NCBI RefSeq assembly: GCF_964656455.1
Contig: NC_135719.1
Span: 128,383,444 to 128,447,443 of the forward strand
Direction of reading: 5' to 3'
Origin: Halichoerus grypus
Taxonomy: Eukaryota > Chordata > Mammalia > Carnivora > Phocidae
DNA: 64,000 nt
Below, piece after piece: positions 11,771 through 24,261 of the stretch. The translations under genes and the position numbers were made by a program. Below the pieces are notes generated by a model. It saw nothing but the letters and a program-made list of their open reading frames with translations, did no database searches and was not told the origin of the DNA. Every line of letters starts with the position of its first letter. Position 1 is the stretch's first letter.

Positions 11771-12368
11771 TTTTTTTTTTAATTTTTTTATTGTTATGTT
11801 AATCCCCATACATTACATCATTAGTTTTAGAGGTAGTGTTCCATGATTCATTGTTTGTGCATAACACCCAGTGCTCCATGCAGAACGTGCCCTCCTCAAT
11901 ACCCATCACCAGGCTAACCCATCCTCCCAACCCCCTCCCCTCTAGACCCCTCAGTTTGTTTTTCAGAGTCCATCGTCTCTCATGGTTCTTCTCCCCCTCC
12001 GATTTCCCCCCCTTCATTCTTCCCCTCCTGCTACATTCTTCTTCTTCTTTTTTTCTTTCTTAACATATATTGCATTATTTGTTTCAGAGGTACAGATCTG
12101 AGATTCAACAGTCTTGCACAATTCACAGCGCTTACCAGAACACATACCCTCCCCAGTGTCCATCACCCAGTCACCCCATCCCTCCCACCCCACCCCCCAC
12201 TCCAGCAACCCTCAGTTTGTTTCCTGAGATTAAGAATTCCTCATATCAGTGAGGTCATATGATACATGTCTTTCTCTGTTTGACTTACCTTGATCCCAAA
12301 ACCAGACAAAGACCCCATCAAAAAGGAGAATTACAGACCAATATCCTTGATGAACGTGGATGCAAAAA
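11771..12368 (-). mobile_element. Carnivore L1, 5'-truncated and 5'-inverted (twin-primed)
   Basis: A T-run at about 11769-11780 is followed by the reverse complement of the carnivore L1 3' UTR: 'ccatgattcattgtttgtgc', 'cacccagtgctccatgcaga', then 'cttaccagaacacatacc' and 'ctcagtttgtttcctgagat', up to about 12287. From about 12288 to 12368 the sequence switches to the + strand and reads L1 ORF2 reverse-transcriptase codons ([16 protein letters not shown]). A perfect 17-bp target duplication, ttctgaccacagctctt, flanks the whole unit at 11754-11770 and 12369-12385, so this is one event with an inverted 5' part and the ORF2 middle missing. It encodes no intact protein. Confidence 0.93.
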
Positions 12369-12385
12369 TTCTGACCACAGCTCTT

Positions 12386-13384
12386 GATTTTTCATGTTTC
12401 TCAAGCTGATTTTACCTTTCTGCTGGAGTCATTAGGGAAGATGATCCTTATCTCCTGGGGTTTTTAAGCATGTAGGAAGCAAGCCTGAGACTGCTAGTAG
12501 GAACTGTTCCCAATAATTGGAGAGAAAAAAGATTGAGATCCAAGGAAGGAAAAAGAGAGTAAAGCCCTAATGATATTTTTTAAGATCCTGCATCCAGCCA
12601 CACCTGAACCTAATTTTTTAAATTCTTTAAAAGGATGTGAATCTGTTTTTCTTTTATCTTAGGTTTAGTTGGAGCCAAATTATTTTAAAAATGCATAAAA
12701 ATCTGTCATTGTAATCTTATTTTGTGTGAGTTGCTTGATAAATCATATATCTATAGTCAATAAAACAGCACTAATTCATCTAATAATAGTGGACACAAGT
12801 CTGATTCAGACTTTGTAAAGACTTTGGCACCTGCCCTTGGTTCCTGGATTATTTCTGGACTGCTGTGGGAGATCAGCTGGTTGGCCAGCAAATACCTTTG
12901 GTGCCTCAGACTCTGTAATGCCTGGCGGAATGCCTGAATTTGCCTTGATTGAGCCATCTCTCCTCCCTGTGGAGGTTGCTGTAAACTCAAGGTATAATGC
13001 CAAATGAGAATTGAGGTGCTGCCTTATTATCAATTGTACTTGTGTTCGTAACTCCCAATAGCTTTCCAATCAACTTGGTTAGAGCATAGGGCTTAGTCTC
13101 AAGCATAAGCAAATTCTCTCCCCCCTCTAATTCAAATCTTAATTCCAGACAGTGGTAAGACCACAGTGTCCAGTAACGGATAGTAAGAAATATAAGAGAG
13201 GATGATCAGCATGTCAGACTTTAATCAAGAGTCTAGATGTGGGTTGGGTTCCTGCACAGCCAGGAAACAGTGGAGAAAGCCATACCCAAATGAACTAGAA
13301 ACATGGCCCAATCAATGCCCTGGATTCTGTCCAGGGAATTAGATTGAGAAAAAGAAGTAAATAATCCACAGATTTGGGTCCTTT
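12386..13384. other. No gene recognised; Q-rich minus-strand frame
   Basis: A 77-codon minus-strand frame at 12757-12990 is rich in Gln and basic residues (SRQIQAFRQALQSLRHQRYL) and overlaps an 87-codon frame at 12806-13069. I do not recognise either. No repeat is identified in the stretch. Confidence 0.3.
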
Positions 13385-13421
13385 ATCATCATCATCATCA
13401 TCATCATCATCCTCATCATCA
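13385..13421. repeat. (ATC)n microsatellite
   Basis: Twelve-odd tcatca units with one interrupting cctcat; likely length-polymorphic. Confidence 0.95.
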
Positions 13422-13774
13422 TACATGTTAGCAATACACCTCATGAGTGATTTCTGACACAAAGATGTACAGGAAACACAGTGCTTGAGAACTGGTCAAT
13501 ATTATAGAAATCACTACACTATTCTCAAAAATATTAATGTATGTTTCTTCTTTGTCTTTACTGACTGTGTTTATATTTTCATCTATACATAGGTCATGCT
13601 CCTCTAGGATATGCCACAATGGGAAAAAGTCTCTATATTGTGGTACAGTGATCTACTAAAGAAAAGTGCTATATGTGTACGTTTTGCAAGAATTCATGTT
13701 ACAGGTTATGTCTATTAACAGAATCATTGAACCAGAGCCAAGGTACCCAGGGGACTACTTGAGATCATCTTCCT
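13422..13774. other. No gene or repeat recognised
   Basis: AT-rich, no element seen. Confidence 0.45.
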
Positions 13775-13965
13775 AACCCAGTAATTCTCAAGCCTAGCTG
13801 CACAACAGAATGCCTGGAGAACTTATTAAAAACACTGCTTCCTGGGCTCTACCTAAGACCTACTGAATCAATTTCTTCTGGTAGGGGGGTAAGGCATAGG
13901 AATACTTATTTACAACAGCTTTCTCAGGTGATTCTTATGCCAGTCCAGAATAGCCCTTGTAGATC
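13775..13965 (+). mobile_element. MER5-type hAT-Charlie MITE
   Basis: Order of motifs matches MER5A: 'cagtaattctcaagcctagc', 'gcacaacagaatgcctggag', 'cttattaaaaacactgcttc', 'gacctactgaatcaatttct', 'ctcaggtgattcttatgcc'. It is a non-autonomous DNA transposon relic, diverged. Confidence 0.8.
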
Positions 13966-15384
13966 CATTTATTTTTTTACCTTCAAGTTAAAAAACATCA
14001 CTCTGAAATCGCATGAGCCTGATAAAACTCTAACCTATATTCAAAGATATTTACAAAAATATATCTGGAACCTCTCTCAGCAGCAAATTCTTTTGTTCAA
14101 TAAACTTTTTTTCAGAATACTCTATTTCATATCTCACATAAATCCCTGGCATTGCAGAAAAAGTCTGTTTCTAGCCCCCTGCTTATTGTTATTGTTGACA
14201 TTGTTGTTGTTTTGTGCTGCTACTGAGGCCAACGTGGAGAGCAGGTTATGTCACAGATACACTTTTTTTAGCTTCTTCTTAGTTCCTTGTTCTATTTTTT
14301 CTTTGACTCCTGATTCCAAGGTGTCCATGCTTGGGATGTTTTACTGATTCTATTTTTCTCAGTAAGATCCATTACTCGAACCTCATCTGGACCTAAGTAA
14401 AGTGACTGAAAATGGCATTAAAATTAACCAGATCTTATCAATTTACAGGGTGTTGGGGGGGAAAAAGGATCAGGAAATGGGACAGAATGAGAGTCTGGAA
14501 GCCCAAATGTGAATTTGTAGAGGAAATGATGACTCCAATAAATGTTTCTCTCTCTCTCTCTCTTTTGCATTCTCCTGGCAGCTAATCCGATTGGCATAAT
14601 CCTCTTAACTGCATGTGTTCTATCAGTATTTTATCTGATCTACTTCTTGACAATCCTTTCTATGGTTTGCTAGCTTTCACCTATTTCTGAGAACCTCTAG
14701 ATATTACAGGGGAAAATCAACTCTGTTTCTCCATTTTCATACAAATCGCGGTTCTTGGCATGCTTAGAAAATGGGGAAGGCCCTTTGCACAGGCTGGCAT
14801 TGTATGAAAAGTCTGGGGACAATGTTTCCAGCTTTTAAAATTTGGTAGGGAGACATATAAACAGGCCTTCTCCCTCATATCCAAGCTGGTTCATAATCTA
14901 TGCATTGTTGGTATGGGTCAGGGGATTGCTGGGCTGACTCAGAAGATGCAGGATAAAAGGAACCATGAATGTAAACATTGGCCCAAGTGCCTAGGTGCTG
15001 AGAACACTGATCAGTGGGTGTTAAAGTTCTCCAATAAACTTGACTATTGCTTTCTTTATGTCATTAAGGAAGTAAGAGCATGATGAGGGACATCCTTTGC
15101 TTACTATAGATAAGGGCAGGGATTTTCTTCCTATAGACTAAACCCTATCTGTGTTCTGCCTTCTGTGGAGAATGATCTCAGGGATAAAAAGGCATGACCA
15201 CTTGCCCCGGTATTTCAGTACCTCTGCTTGACATTATACCATAATTACTTCATACAGTTGGGAATTCAGATCTCTCTAAATTAAAATACTCCTGAGAAGG
15301 GTCTAACCTTAATCCCTTTATCAGCTTACTCTGTAATTATCAATTAATACTTTAGGAGAGATTAGCTGGCAACCAATGGGAATC
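13966..15384. other. No gene or repeat recognised (1.4 kb)
   Basis: Contains a (TC)n run at about 14549-14563. The 139-codon + frame at 13928-14347 starts inside the MER5 relic, has hydrophobic low-complexity content and is treated as chance. Confidence 0.45.
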
Positions 15385-15545
15385 AAGATAGTGGTGGCAT
15401 AGTGAGTTCTCCTGGTTTTGCTACTCATTAGCCAGGTAACCTTGACTTTTAAATTTCTCTAGGTCCTAGGTTCTTCATTTTTTAAGTAAAGGGACTAGGT
15501 AATAGGATCTTGGACTTCCCTTCCAGTTCTGGTTTAGTGACAGAG
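15385..15545 (+). repeat. MIR3-like SINE
   Basis: 'gctactcattagccaggtaa', 'cttgacttttaaatttctct', 'aagggactaggtaatagg' and 'cttcccttccagttctgg' follow the MIR3 order, including the MIR3-specific GGACTAG…CTTCCAG tail. Confidence 0.65.
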
Positions 15546-16004
15546 TTACAAATGTAAGGTTTCTAACTGGTTGGAAATGATAAGAGACTTCCTTCATGGC
15601 TTTCTTCATTGTGATCCTGGAACTTAGGCCATATAATCGTGGATCTAGTGAAACAAAAAGAGTATGGCCAGAGAGTGAAAACCATGGGAAACTTAGATTG
15701 CCACAGAATTGCTTAGTTGCAAACCCTGAACAGCTGCATCCCAGAGATGAGTTTGCAAAGGAGGAGTTTGTATGGGGTGTCACAGCTCAATGGCAGAAAA
15801 ATAGGCTGATACGATCAGAAAGCATGCCAGGCCATTGTGGACATCTGCCGTGCAGAATGACATCAAGTGGCTGTCTGAACACGGTCTGCAATCCCTCTCT
15901 TGACTTTGAAGAGACCCCTGGGCTTCAAACTTCAAATCTGCACAGATAACACATAGCCAGCAGGCCTGGCTTTCTCATGTCAACATGATGCAAATGTTTC
16001 TGTA
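15546..16004. other. No gene or repeat recognised
   Basis: Overlapping 102-codon (-) and 117-codon (+) frames here (15475-15949) are mutual shadows without recognisable domains. Confidence 0.45.
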
Positions 16005-16205
16005 GATAGAGGGCTTGGAGTCACGAGAACTGGATTCCAGCATGATATCTGACACACACACACAATTAATATTATTATTACTTTGAGCTTTCCTCTATCC
16101 AAAGCAGTGGACTAAGTGTTTTACATACTTTATTTCATTCAGGTTGTGACCTTGGGTTCTTAACTTCTGTGGACCTTCATGTCATTATCAATAAAAGTGA
16201 AACAT
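16005..16205 (+). repeat. MIR-family fragments
   Basis: 'gagggcttggagtcacgaga' and 'gtgaccttgggttcttaact' resemble two parts of one MIR3-like copy, with a (CA)5 and a second MIR-like piece between them. Weakly conserved. Confidence 0.45.
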
Positions 16206-16365
16206 TTTGGCCTTATCTGATAATAGTAACTAACATTTACCAAATGCTTACTATGCACTAGACACTGGAGCAAGCACTTTTTGTGCATTAGTATATTATT
16301 TAATACTTAATAATAATCCTAAGAAGTAGGTAGGAACTATGTTTATTTCCATTTTACAGATGGGA
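16206..16365 (-). repeat. MIR
   Basis: 'accaaatgcttactatgcac', 'tagacactggagcaagcact', 'tatttccattttacagatgg' are reverse-complement MIR in order. Confidence 0.75.
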
Positions 16366-17640
16366 AAGCTGAATTGGACTAAGTGGGATTAAGCAGGACT
16401 GAATGGAATTTGTAGAAGGAAGGGGCCTCATGGTTCATGTTCTTCCTGAATATTGCTGCTATAACCCAGAATTACCCCAAAGAGGCTTTCTGTCTTTAGT
16501 CCTGACTCCTTGAAGCCATTTCATCTCAGTGAAGGCCAAAAGGAAGACTCTTTGTTCTCAGTTGCGTGGATGGAGGTAGGGAGGTGGTCATGAGAAACAG
16601 AATCCAAGGGATCTTGTGGGGCTGGATAGAAACTGATTGTTAGGAATGCACGTACATTCCAGAGTTCATTTATGAGGAGATCTTGTTGACTAACTTCCTA
16701 AAGTCACCAAAAAGAATATTAATAAACTAAATCCATCCCTTTATTTCTTCCTACACGTACTTTTCTGCATTGTCTTTCAGGGTCCTGTCTTACTGAGATT
16801 TCTAAGCTCCAGTTTTCATGATCTGAAAAATGCAATTAATAATACCTTTTATTGGCTAGTATGTAGGGGGGTAAAAAGGAGAAATAAATAAGACAGCAGA
16901 CATTAAAGTATTTTGTCAGTGATGAACCAATGTAGATGTTAAGCCTAATAGTGACCATGCTGATTGCTGATTTATTATTTGTTACTGCTACAGGACTATA
17001 TCTCTCTTATTTGGAAGAAATGCCTTCTGATATTTATTTTCTTCTTTAAAAGGATTGTCATTTGCTAATTTTCTTCTTTTTCTGTGAAATAAAATTATAC
17101 AAGGAGAATTGGAAATTAAAAAAAAAGCTGTGCAGTAATTGGTAGGGAAAGGATAATGAGAAGAAAAGCAGACAACTGTCTGCTGTTTAGCATATCTGTG
17201 AGTGTGTTAATTTAATTAGAACTGCCCTGTATAAATATTAAACTCAATTCACTTTCTTTTATAGCTCCTTTGCTTTTCAAAGTATTCCCAGTTACAGATT
17301 ATCTTTTTAAAATTCTTCTGTGAGTTTGAGGGAGTTAATGGCAGAAAGACAACCCAAATTTAAATGAACTGAGAGCTTTTCATCTTATCACACTTTGTCT
17401 CCCTCTGTTATTTTGCTTTGCCTGGCTGCTGGCCCAGAGGCAAAAGGAGTGCTTGATTTTCTTGCCTTCCTAGGTAGAGGCGATGCACCAACTTCACTTC
17501 AGTAGAATATATATTTTGTGTTGTTTTTCTAGGAGGAGGATTAGATTTCTTTATGTCTCCACCCTCCCAATCATCTGTGAACAATCACCCAACTTTTTCC
17601 AGGTCACTGGCCAGCATGTGGGATGTAGTTTAGATGGTTG
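16366..17640. other. Repeat-poor AT-rich stretch; candidate conserved non-coding sequence
   Basis: No gene or repeat recognised. About 16950-17480 is AT-rich with TTTAATTAGA, TAATTTTC and TAAATATTAAA motifs and no visible transposon, as often seen in developmental enhancers. This is a look-alike judgement only. Confidence 0.25.
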
Positions 17641-17760
17641 TTTCATTTGATTCTCCTGACAACTCCATGAGGATAGGATAACATTATCCCCCATTTTATA
17701 GATGAGTCAGTAAGTTAGGGAACCAATCATGTTTGAACCCAAGCATACTTTTTAGTGTTA
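17641..17760 (-). repeat. MIR fragment
   Basis: 'ctcctgacaactccatgagg', 'cccccattttatagatgag' and 'gtttgaacccaagcat' match reverse-complement MIR. Confidence 0.65.
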
Positions 17761-18164
17761 GAAACGGTGGGCTTAATTCCTAGATTACACTTTTGATAGA
17801 TGTGGGATAACGGTAGTGAAACAATTGCCCATGGAATTAGTTTGAAGGGAATTCATGAGAATCATAGACTCTCATAGGCAGAAGGGACCTCTCTTATAGA
17901 ACCTATATTTTAGGATGAGGCAAGGGAAGTTTGGTCCTGCAAGTGCAGAGTTGAATCCTGTCTTTATTTAAAATTTTGATATTTTGTTCATAATGGATTT
18001 TTGTACTCATTTTAAAAATGTTGCACTAAAATATTTATTGACTACTGAGCTGGTTTTTTTTTTGGTGCCCCCTTAAATTTTGTGCCCAAGATGAGTGAAA
18101 TACTAGCCTCACCCTAGTCTCAGCACTGTAGAGCAGACACAATACTAGATAGTCTACTAGTCCC
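17761..18164. other. No gene or repeat recognised
   Basis: No recognisable element. Confidence 0.4.
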
Positions 18165-18262
18165 TTCATTTTCCACATGAAGAAACTGAGGCTTTAAATC
18201 ACAAAACTGGTACTAATAACTCATGTCTCTTGACTCACAGTTCAGTGCTCTTCCTGCTACAG
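18165..18262 (-). repeat. MIR fragment
   Basis: 'cattttccacatgaagaaac' followed by 'tgaggctttaaatcac' and 'cagttcagtgctcttcctgc'. Confidence 0.55.
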
Positions 18263-19060
18263 CAAGTGGAGATAATAGTGTGACAGATGAGCATCAGGAG
18301 AGCATGATCTCATAATAAAACCTGACTAAATGTACCAGGGCAAAAAGTGTAGAGCCCAGGAACTGCACATGTTTGTTTAGCACAAATCTTCCTCTCACCT
18401 AACAAGTAGAAATAGCTGCAAGTTGCAACAAGTAGAATTTAGATTAGGCTGGAAGAATTACTTGACAGTGTGGAAGGTGAGGTGTGGTACTGGCTTCTAG
18501 AAAATGGTCTAAAATAAGCATGGTAAATGCAAACATCTTGGGTTGGGTGTAAGAAAGTGTTGGGGATGGTGGCAAACTGGGGAAAGACACCATAAGTAGA
18601 AACAGAGTCTGTAGTTTTATTGATCACTAAGAGATGCGAGGTCTTTTTTCTTTCTTTCTGGGTCTTAGGTACCTCTTCAATTTCAGGTCAAAATTATTTT
18701 CTTGAAGCAACTTGAACCTTAGCTTGGCAGCATCCTCTTCTCCTTCCCCATAGAAATTCATTGGTATTGCTTCTTCTTTATCTTTGCAGCTCTAATCAGC
18801 AAGACTGTTTCCCCAGCTCTCTATCCCTTCTTAAGTTATCTGCTCCTATAGCAATGGGTCCTAGATTATAGCATTTCTAACACATTGAGTTGGCTCTCTT
18901 CTGTTCTTAAAAAAAAAACAAAAACAAAAAAACAGTTCTTTCACAATTACTGTGAGGTGTCCCCATTATGGCATTTCCAGTTTCCCATGCTGGGCCATCC
19001 CACCCCCCATTAACAAATCACCTTGCAATCACATTACCTTTTCTTGGATAACTTTTATAT
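18263..19060. other. No gene or repeat recognised
   Basis: Contains an A-rich run at about 18909-18932; no defined element. Confidence 0.4.
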
Positions 19061-19200
19061 AGGACAACACACATCTGGACTAGGTAAGAGAATCACACAG
19101 GCAGGGGCTTTGCTTTGCTCTGCAGTGAATACTCAGCATCTAGTATAATTCTTGGCTGCATAAGTAGGAGGTCTACAATACTATTGGATGAATAAAGAAT
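19061..19200 (+). repeat. L2 LINE 3' end
   Basis: 'caggcaggggctttgctttg', 'actcagcatctagtataatt' and 'ctattggatgaataaag' match the L2 3' end layout. Confidence 0.65.
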
Positions 19201-21989
19201 TACACAACTGTAATTTAATTCACTCTAAATTGGGGATCTCCTAAAATTCACATAAGAATTTTTTAAAATAGCTAAAATGCAACATATTTCATAGCAAAAC
19301 CACAGCATGGGTAATCAGGGAGATGAAGAAATAAAAAAGCTGTGCCGTTTTGCATATGACCTGATCAACAATCAGAGCTGTGGATTCTCTTTTTAAATAG
19401 GCTCAGCATTTGCTGGCCTGCCCTGTGCTCATTTGGAGGTTTTCAGAACCATGGATAGAGGTGTCACATTTCCTTTTATCTGTAACTCAACAGCTGGATA
19501 AAGAACTACTCAGGGTTTGGGACAGGGCTTTCAGCCACTAAAAGTGGAAATTACCCCCTTTTAGCAGAAGAAAATTCACTTAGAGCCTTTTTATTTCCCC
19601 TTTCCCTTGGAAGAATTGCATTTTCAGCTGTCAAAGCACTTAGGCTTTTACAGGTTGGTTTTCAGATGCCTGCAGGATGGAGGGGGGCTCCCATGGAAAT
19701 TGGTATCTTCTGAGTTTGACACTCCAGGGAACCACCAGTGGTGGGTGTCCCTGCTGATGGCTAGGGTGTCTCTTATGCTAGGCATGACCCTCCTCCAAGT
19801 AACCAAGTGTAGGTAGGAAGTAGGCCTAGTAGTTCATGGAGCACTCGAGGCCATCCTATTGCCAGAGCAAAAATTAGGAAAATTAGTAAATTCAGCCAAA
19901 ATTTAACTGTTGAAATATAATATACACACTTATGAGGATAAATTCCTCCCAAACTTTCAGGTTTTACTGTATTTGGTTGTAAAACCCAAAAGCCAGACTG
20001 ACTCTCAGTCCCCATTAAATCCTTTTTAGGGACAAGGGGATACACTCCCCACCCCTGCCTTTCCTAAGGACTCCTTTTGTCGTCTCCTTAGCTATATTCA
20101 AATGCAGATTTTACTGAGGCACATTAAAATGGCTTTTTGTGGGGGGAGGGAGAGCTTTTATTCTGTATCCTCTAGGTGGGCTTACTTTGATTTATTTTCT
20201 ACATTTCATGCCTTTCCTCCAATTTCTTGAAACATCTTTAATTTTTGCAATCTGTCTCTTTCTAGCCATCATACTCAATCTGAGTGGATCCTCTTCTTAT
20301 GGTAATAGATGTCCTGAGCTCCATTGGTGAGGAAGCTCAGGACAAGAACTGCTAGAGATTAGCCAAATGCCTGCACCTAGGAACAGTTCCGGATGGCTAT
20401 TTCTGCCTATGTCCAAGCTTCAAAAAATGGGAGAGGTTTTCTTCCTACACTTATGTCAATCTCCTTCTCAGTGTCCAGTTGCTATAATCATAAAATCAGA
20501 GGTATCCCAGTCTGGGTATTTGCATACCACAATGAGAATCACTAAAACTAAGACTGCCTGATGGGAGGGTAGGAGCAGAAATTTTACCTGAACCACAAAT
20601 TACCTTAAATATTGGCTTGAGAGAGAATTCAGGGTTTACCAGGGGGCATTTATGTTTTGTTTTTTGTTTTTACAAAAGAACTCCTGATATAGCTTAGATA
20701 CCTTCTGTTATCCACCTGCACAGATCCAAACTGAATCAGAGTGACTTTTCCTCTTATGCTTGTGCTGGCACCTATTGTTGGCCTTTTAGAGTCTGATAGG
20801 GTATTTGGACCCCTCCATGAGGTGTGGGGAGGGGACTCCATTAGTTGGTAGATAAAGGCCAGATTTCTCTAACATGCTTCCGGTCTTTCTATCCTTAGGA
20901 ATACTGTGGGCACTTTCGGACTCTATTTTATGCTTCTTTTTCAAGAAGGCAAATTGGCTGCGGGGGTGGAATGTCTTATGAATGAATGTAGAAATGGCCT
21001 CTTTTATACTAGCTTAGGGTGCTAAAATGAAGGGCTCTCCCTCTCCTCTTTAGGGGTGGCCTAAATACATCCCATTCTATATTGTCAACCTCTGCTCATC
21101 TTAGGATATTATTTGTCTTCCCCTGGTCCTAGTTAACTATGATAGCAAACATTGCTCATGCCTGGGCTCAGAAGATAGCCAGAGTAGCCATAGCAAAAGG
21201 CATGGGGATAACATGATAATAGGAAGAACTCAATAAATGCTTTTGTATTTTGTATTAATAATCATTCTCAAACAGGCTTTTACACACACCCCAGTCACTT
21301 TAGATCTTCCTTATAACCCTGTGAGATGGGAAGGATTATCTTCAACCTCAGCAGGGCTCTCAGCATTTTCATTTAACATTCTAGTTTGTGGTGGTTCCTC
21401 CATCCCATCTCTTTCAATGATGGTTTCAAAATATCACCACTATCCTATTTCCCTTATTCAACCCTCAATTTCATTGGAGAATCTTTCTTCTAAATCATGG
21501 AGAAAGTTGATAGTATTTTGTGGTAATATCTTTTAATTCTCCAGCTTTCTTTTACAGACTTTCTTTTTTTAATAAATTTTCTTTTACAAACTTTTTACAA
21601 GATACAATTTTTTTTTTCGAATTCATTCTTATGTCCTTTTCTTCAGGCTTAGAGATTCCTTCTCTGGTTCAAGACCAGTCGCTTCTATCTTTCAGGACCT
21701 TTCTCTATAACTCACCCCACATCCACTGCATGATCTTCAGCCCCCCCCCCCGCCACTTGGCTTCATCCTATCAGTTTAGAATAGCCTTTCCCATCCCCAC
21801 ATCTGTCAAACATCCCCCTGACCTCACATCGCTTTAGCTCTCAAATTGCCTCCTTTTGCTTTTTTCTTGTTCCTTTTCTTTTCTTTTCTTCTTCCTCTTT
21901 TTTTTTTTTTTTTTAATCCAAACCACCATTCATTCAACCACCATGAATTTTCTTTTTTCAGATCCAGTGAATCTTCCTTAGGCCAATGA
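19201..21989. other. No gene recognised; small MIR/L2 scraps
   Basis: Almost 2.8 kb. About 21216-21330 holds scraps resembling MIR/L2 ends ('gaactcaataaatgcttttg', 'taaccctgtgagatgggaag'). From about 21850 the + strand is strongly pyrimidine-rich with a T-run at 21899-21914. Many short frames exist and none is recognisable. Confidence 0.4.
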
Positions 21990-22870
21990 TTTGTCTTCTC
22001 ACCAAACTTGGTATTCCTCCAATATTTGCCATTTCTGAATGTGGCACTACTGTCATCCAGCTAGCTAATCCAAAAACTTCAACCTGCTCCTTTTCACATC
22101 TTCTACAAATGACCAACCTCCACTTATTATTTCTTCCTTAATAGCTCTCAATTCCATCTTTCCCTCTATTCCTACTACTATCACCTCTGTCCACATCTAC
22201 ATAGTCTCTTACTATCCCACTGTGTCAACTTCCTGTTATCTTTGCCTATAATCCTTCCCTGTTCAAGTTCATCCTCCCATATCACTAGCATATATCCGCC
22301 CCCCCCCCACATTCACCACGTAAAATGAAGAGCTCCCTGATTAAAACCCTTGTTACCTCCCTATTGCCTATAGGATAGTGTTCAATTTTCTTTACAAGAT
22401 CCTCAACAGTTTGGCTACCAATTTTCCAGCCTTTAGTTCCTACCAACCCTTACCTTACTTTTTATCCTCCAGCAATACCCAGTTGTTGGTAGTTCCTTGG
22501 ATTTGCTATATTATTTCTCAGATCGGTTTGCTTGAGCTTTCCCCTCTGCCAGCATTGGTCTTTCCCTATTTGCTTAGTTAATTCATACTAATCCTTTAAG
22601 AATCAGCTCAGGTATCACCTCTCCAGCAAGCCTTCCCTGATGTTTCTCCCACTCTTTCCATTCCTTATCACACTGGGCTAGTTACCCTCCTTTCTATCAG
22701 ATAAAATACTGTGCATATGGCTACTCTTGCACTCATGGTATTGAATTATGATTATCTGTTCCTGTATTTACTTTCCTCAATATGTCTCCATACTCTCTCA
22801 GTATGTCATTTGCATCTCTAGCACTGAGCAGAGTTCTTGACACACAGGAGGTGCTAAATAGATGTAAGTT
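21990..22870 (+). repeat. Long L2 LINE copy, sense, eroded ORF plus 3' end
   Basis: The 3' part is clear: 'agaatcagctcaggtatcac', 'ccagcaagccttccctgatg', 'ctagcactgagcagagttct', 'gtgctaaatagatgtaag'. Upstream, 'cctccctattgcctatagga' and 'tagtgttcaattttctttac' match the segment coding the end of the L2 reverse transcriptase protein. The reading frame is broken many times. The left boundary is uncertain. Confidence 0.7.
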
Positions 22871-24261
22871 TAATACATTTATGCCAAATTTAGAGCAGGT
22901 TGAAGAAATCCAGTCTTTTCCTGTGAAGTAAGGGGGAATTTGAGGGGCAGTGGGTTGAAAAAATGTTGAAGATAGTTTTTGTCGCTAATTTGCCCCTTTA
23001 CTGGAAGTTCTGATTTAAACCAAATGACTTCTAGAGTCTTTAGTTGTTCTCCACCACTGGGAGATAATGAGGCAACAGGGAGTTGACTTCCTGTCTTTTG
23101 AATATCATGGAATCCCATTTTGGAGACTTTTGAACCTATGATGGTATTTTCTATCAAAACTAAGATAAATAAGAAGAAATGTTCACTGACAATAATGACT
23201 ATAGATAAATACTATCAGCTGAAAGAAAATTCAATCACAGAAATCAGTGGACTTGTGAAGGCCATGCTGAATTTTATACAAAAGTAAACCTTATAAAATA
23301 AGATTTTAGTGAATGTTGTAATCATATTCAGAAAGTAGAGTAAGAGTGAAATGTGCATTTGAGTGATTGCCCAATACATAAAAAATACATGATACAGCAA
23401 TAAGGAGAACAGCTAGCCAGATGCAGATGCAGCCACCCTCATTTCTTTCACCTTTATTTCTAGATCCTGTTTTGTTTGAGTCATTGTCAGGGCATCCCTC
23501 AGAGCCCTTTCCCATTCTCTCTTTCTCTTTGGTAGTAAAATTCTAAACCAGATTCTGGTGTAGAATTCAGAGAAGATCACTATGCTACATTTCTAATTGG
23601 CATTCCTGGGATTACATTTTCTTTTACATAATGTAGCATTTTCTGTATTCCACTAGGACCCCTAGATTCTCCTCTTTTCTTTCCTTTGATATTCACCAAA
23701 ACCAGTATGTGTGCAGTTTTTGTAGTAGGCAGTCAAGTGTACTTTTAGTGATAATGCTTATTTGTACATTAATAAGAGTTTCACTTTAAAAATTAGTTTT
23801 TCTTCCCTTTCGCCATTTGAGTATGTACACAAATGAATACAAACAAGGGAAGACCTGATTGTTCCTTTGTTATAAATAAAGACCATCTAATCATAATGAA
23901 GCACATTTAATAATTGTGTATAATGAGCAAATTAGAGCAATAATGCAAGAAAATGAGAGCCAATTCCTTGAAATGTTTGTCTTATCTTTTAATTGGAAAA
24001 AAAAAAAGAATTCTCCTTTTCCCCTCAAGTAGAGTGAGACTGATTGCCCAGCTGACCTACTTCTGCCAAATATGAAGGTATAAGACATTCTGCTTCTCTA
24101 ATGTTTACTGGGTGAATCTTGGAGGGAAGGTGGGAAGAGGAAGGGAAAAGATCTGATGAATTTGGGTCTTAGTTTTATTCTGGATTATATGGCAGACTGA
24201 TTTCAGTAGGAGCCATCCATTCATACCTGTGTTATTCTTAGGATCAGGCAGCAAAATAATT
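22871..24261. other. No gene or repeat recognised (1.4 kb)
   Basis: AT-rich; frames at 22879-23157 and 23215-23515 (minus) lack recognisable content. Confidence 0.45.

Noticed and set aside
11799..12252. Overlapping frames of 60-75 codons on both strands, and 55216-55543
   Set aside because: They lie inside carnivore L1 3' UTR sequence, which is non-coding.
13385..13421. CRISPR-like direct repeats
   Set aside because: A simple trinucleotide microsatellite in a mammalian genome; no spacers.
13928..14347. 139-codon + frame as a small membrane protein gene
   Set aside because: It begins inside a MER5 relic, its hydrophobicity follows from T-rich DNA, and there is no promoter, splice or similarity support.
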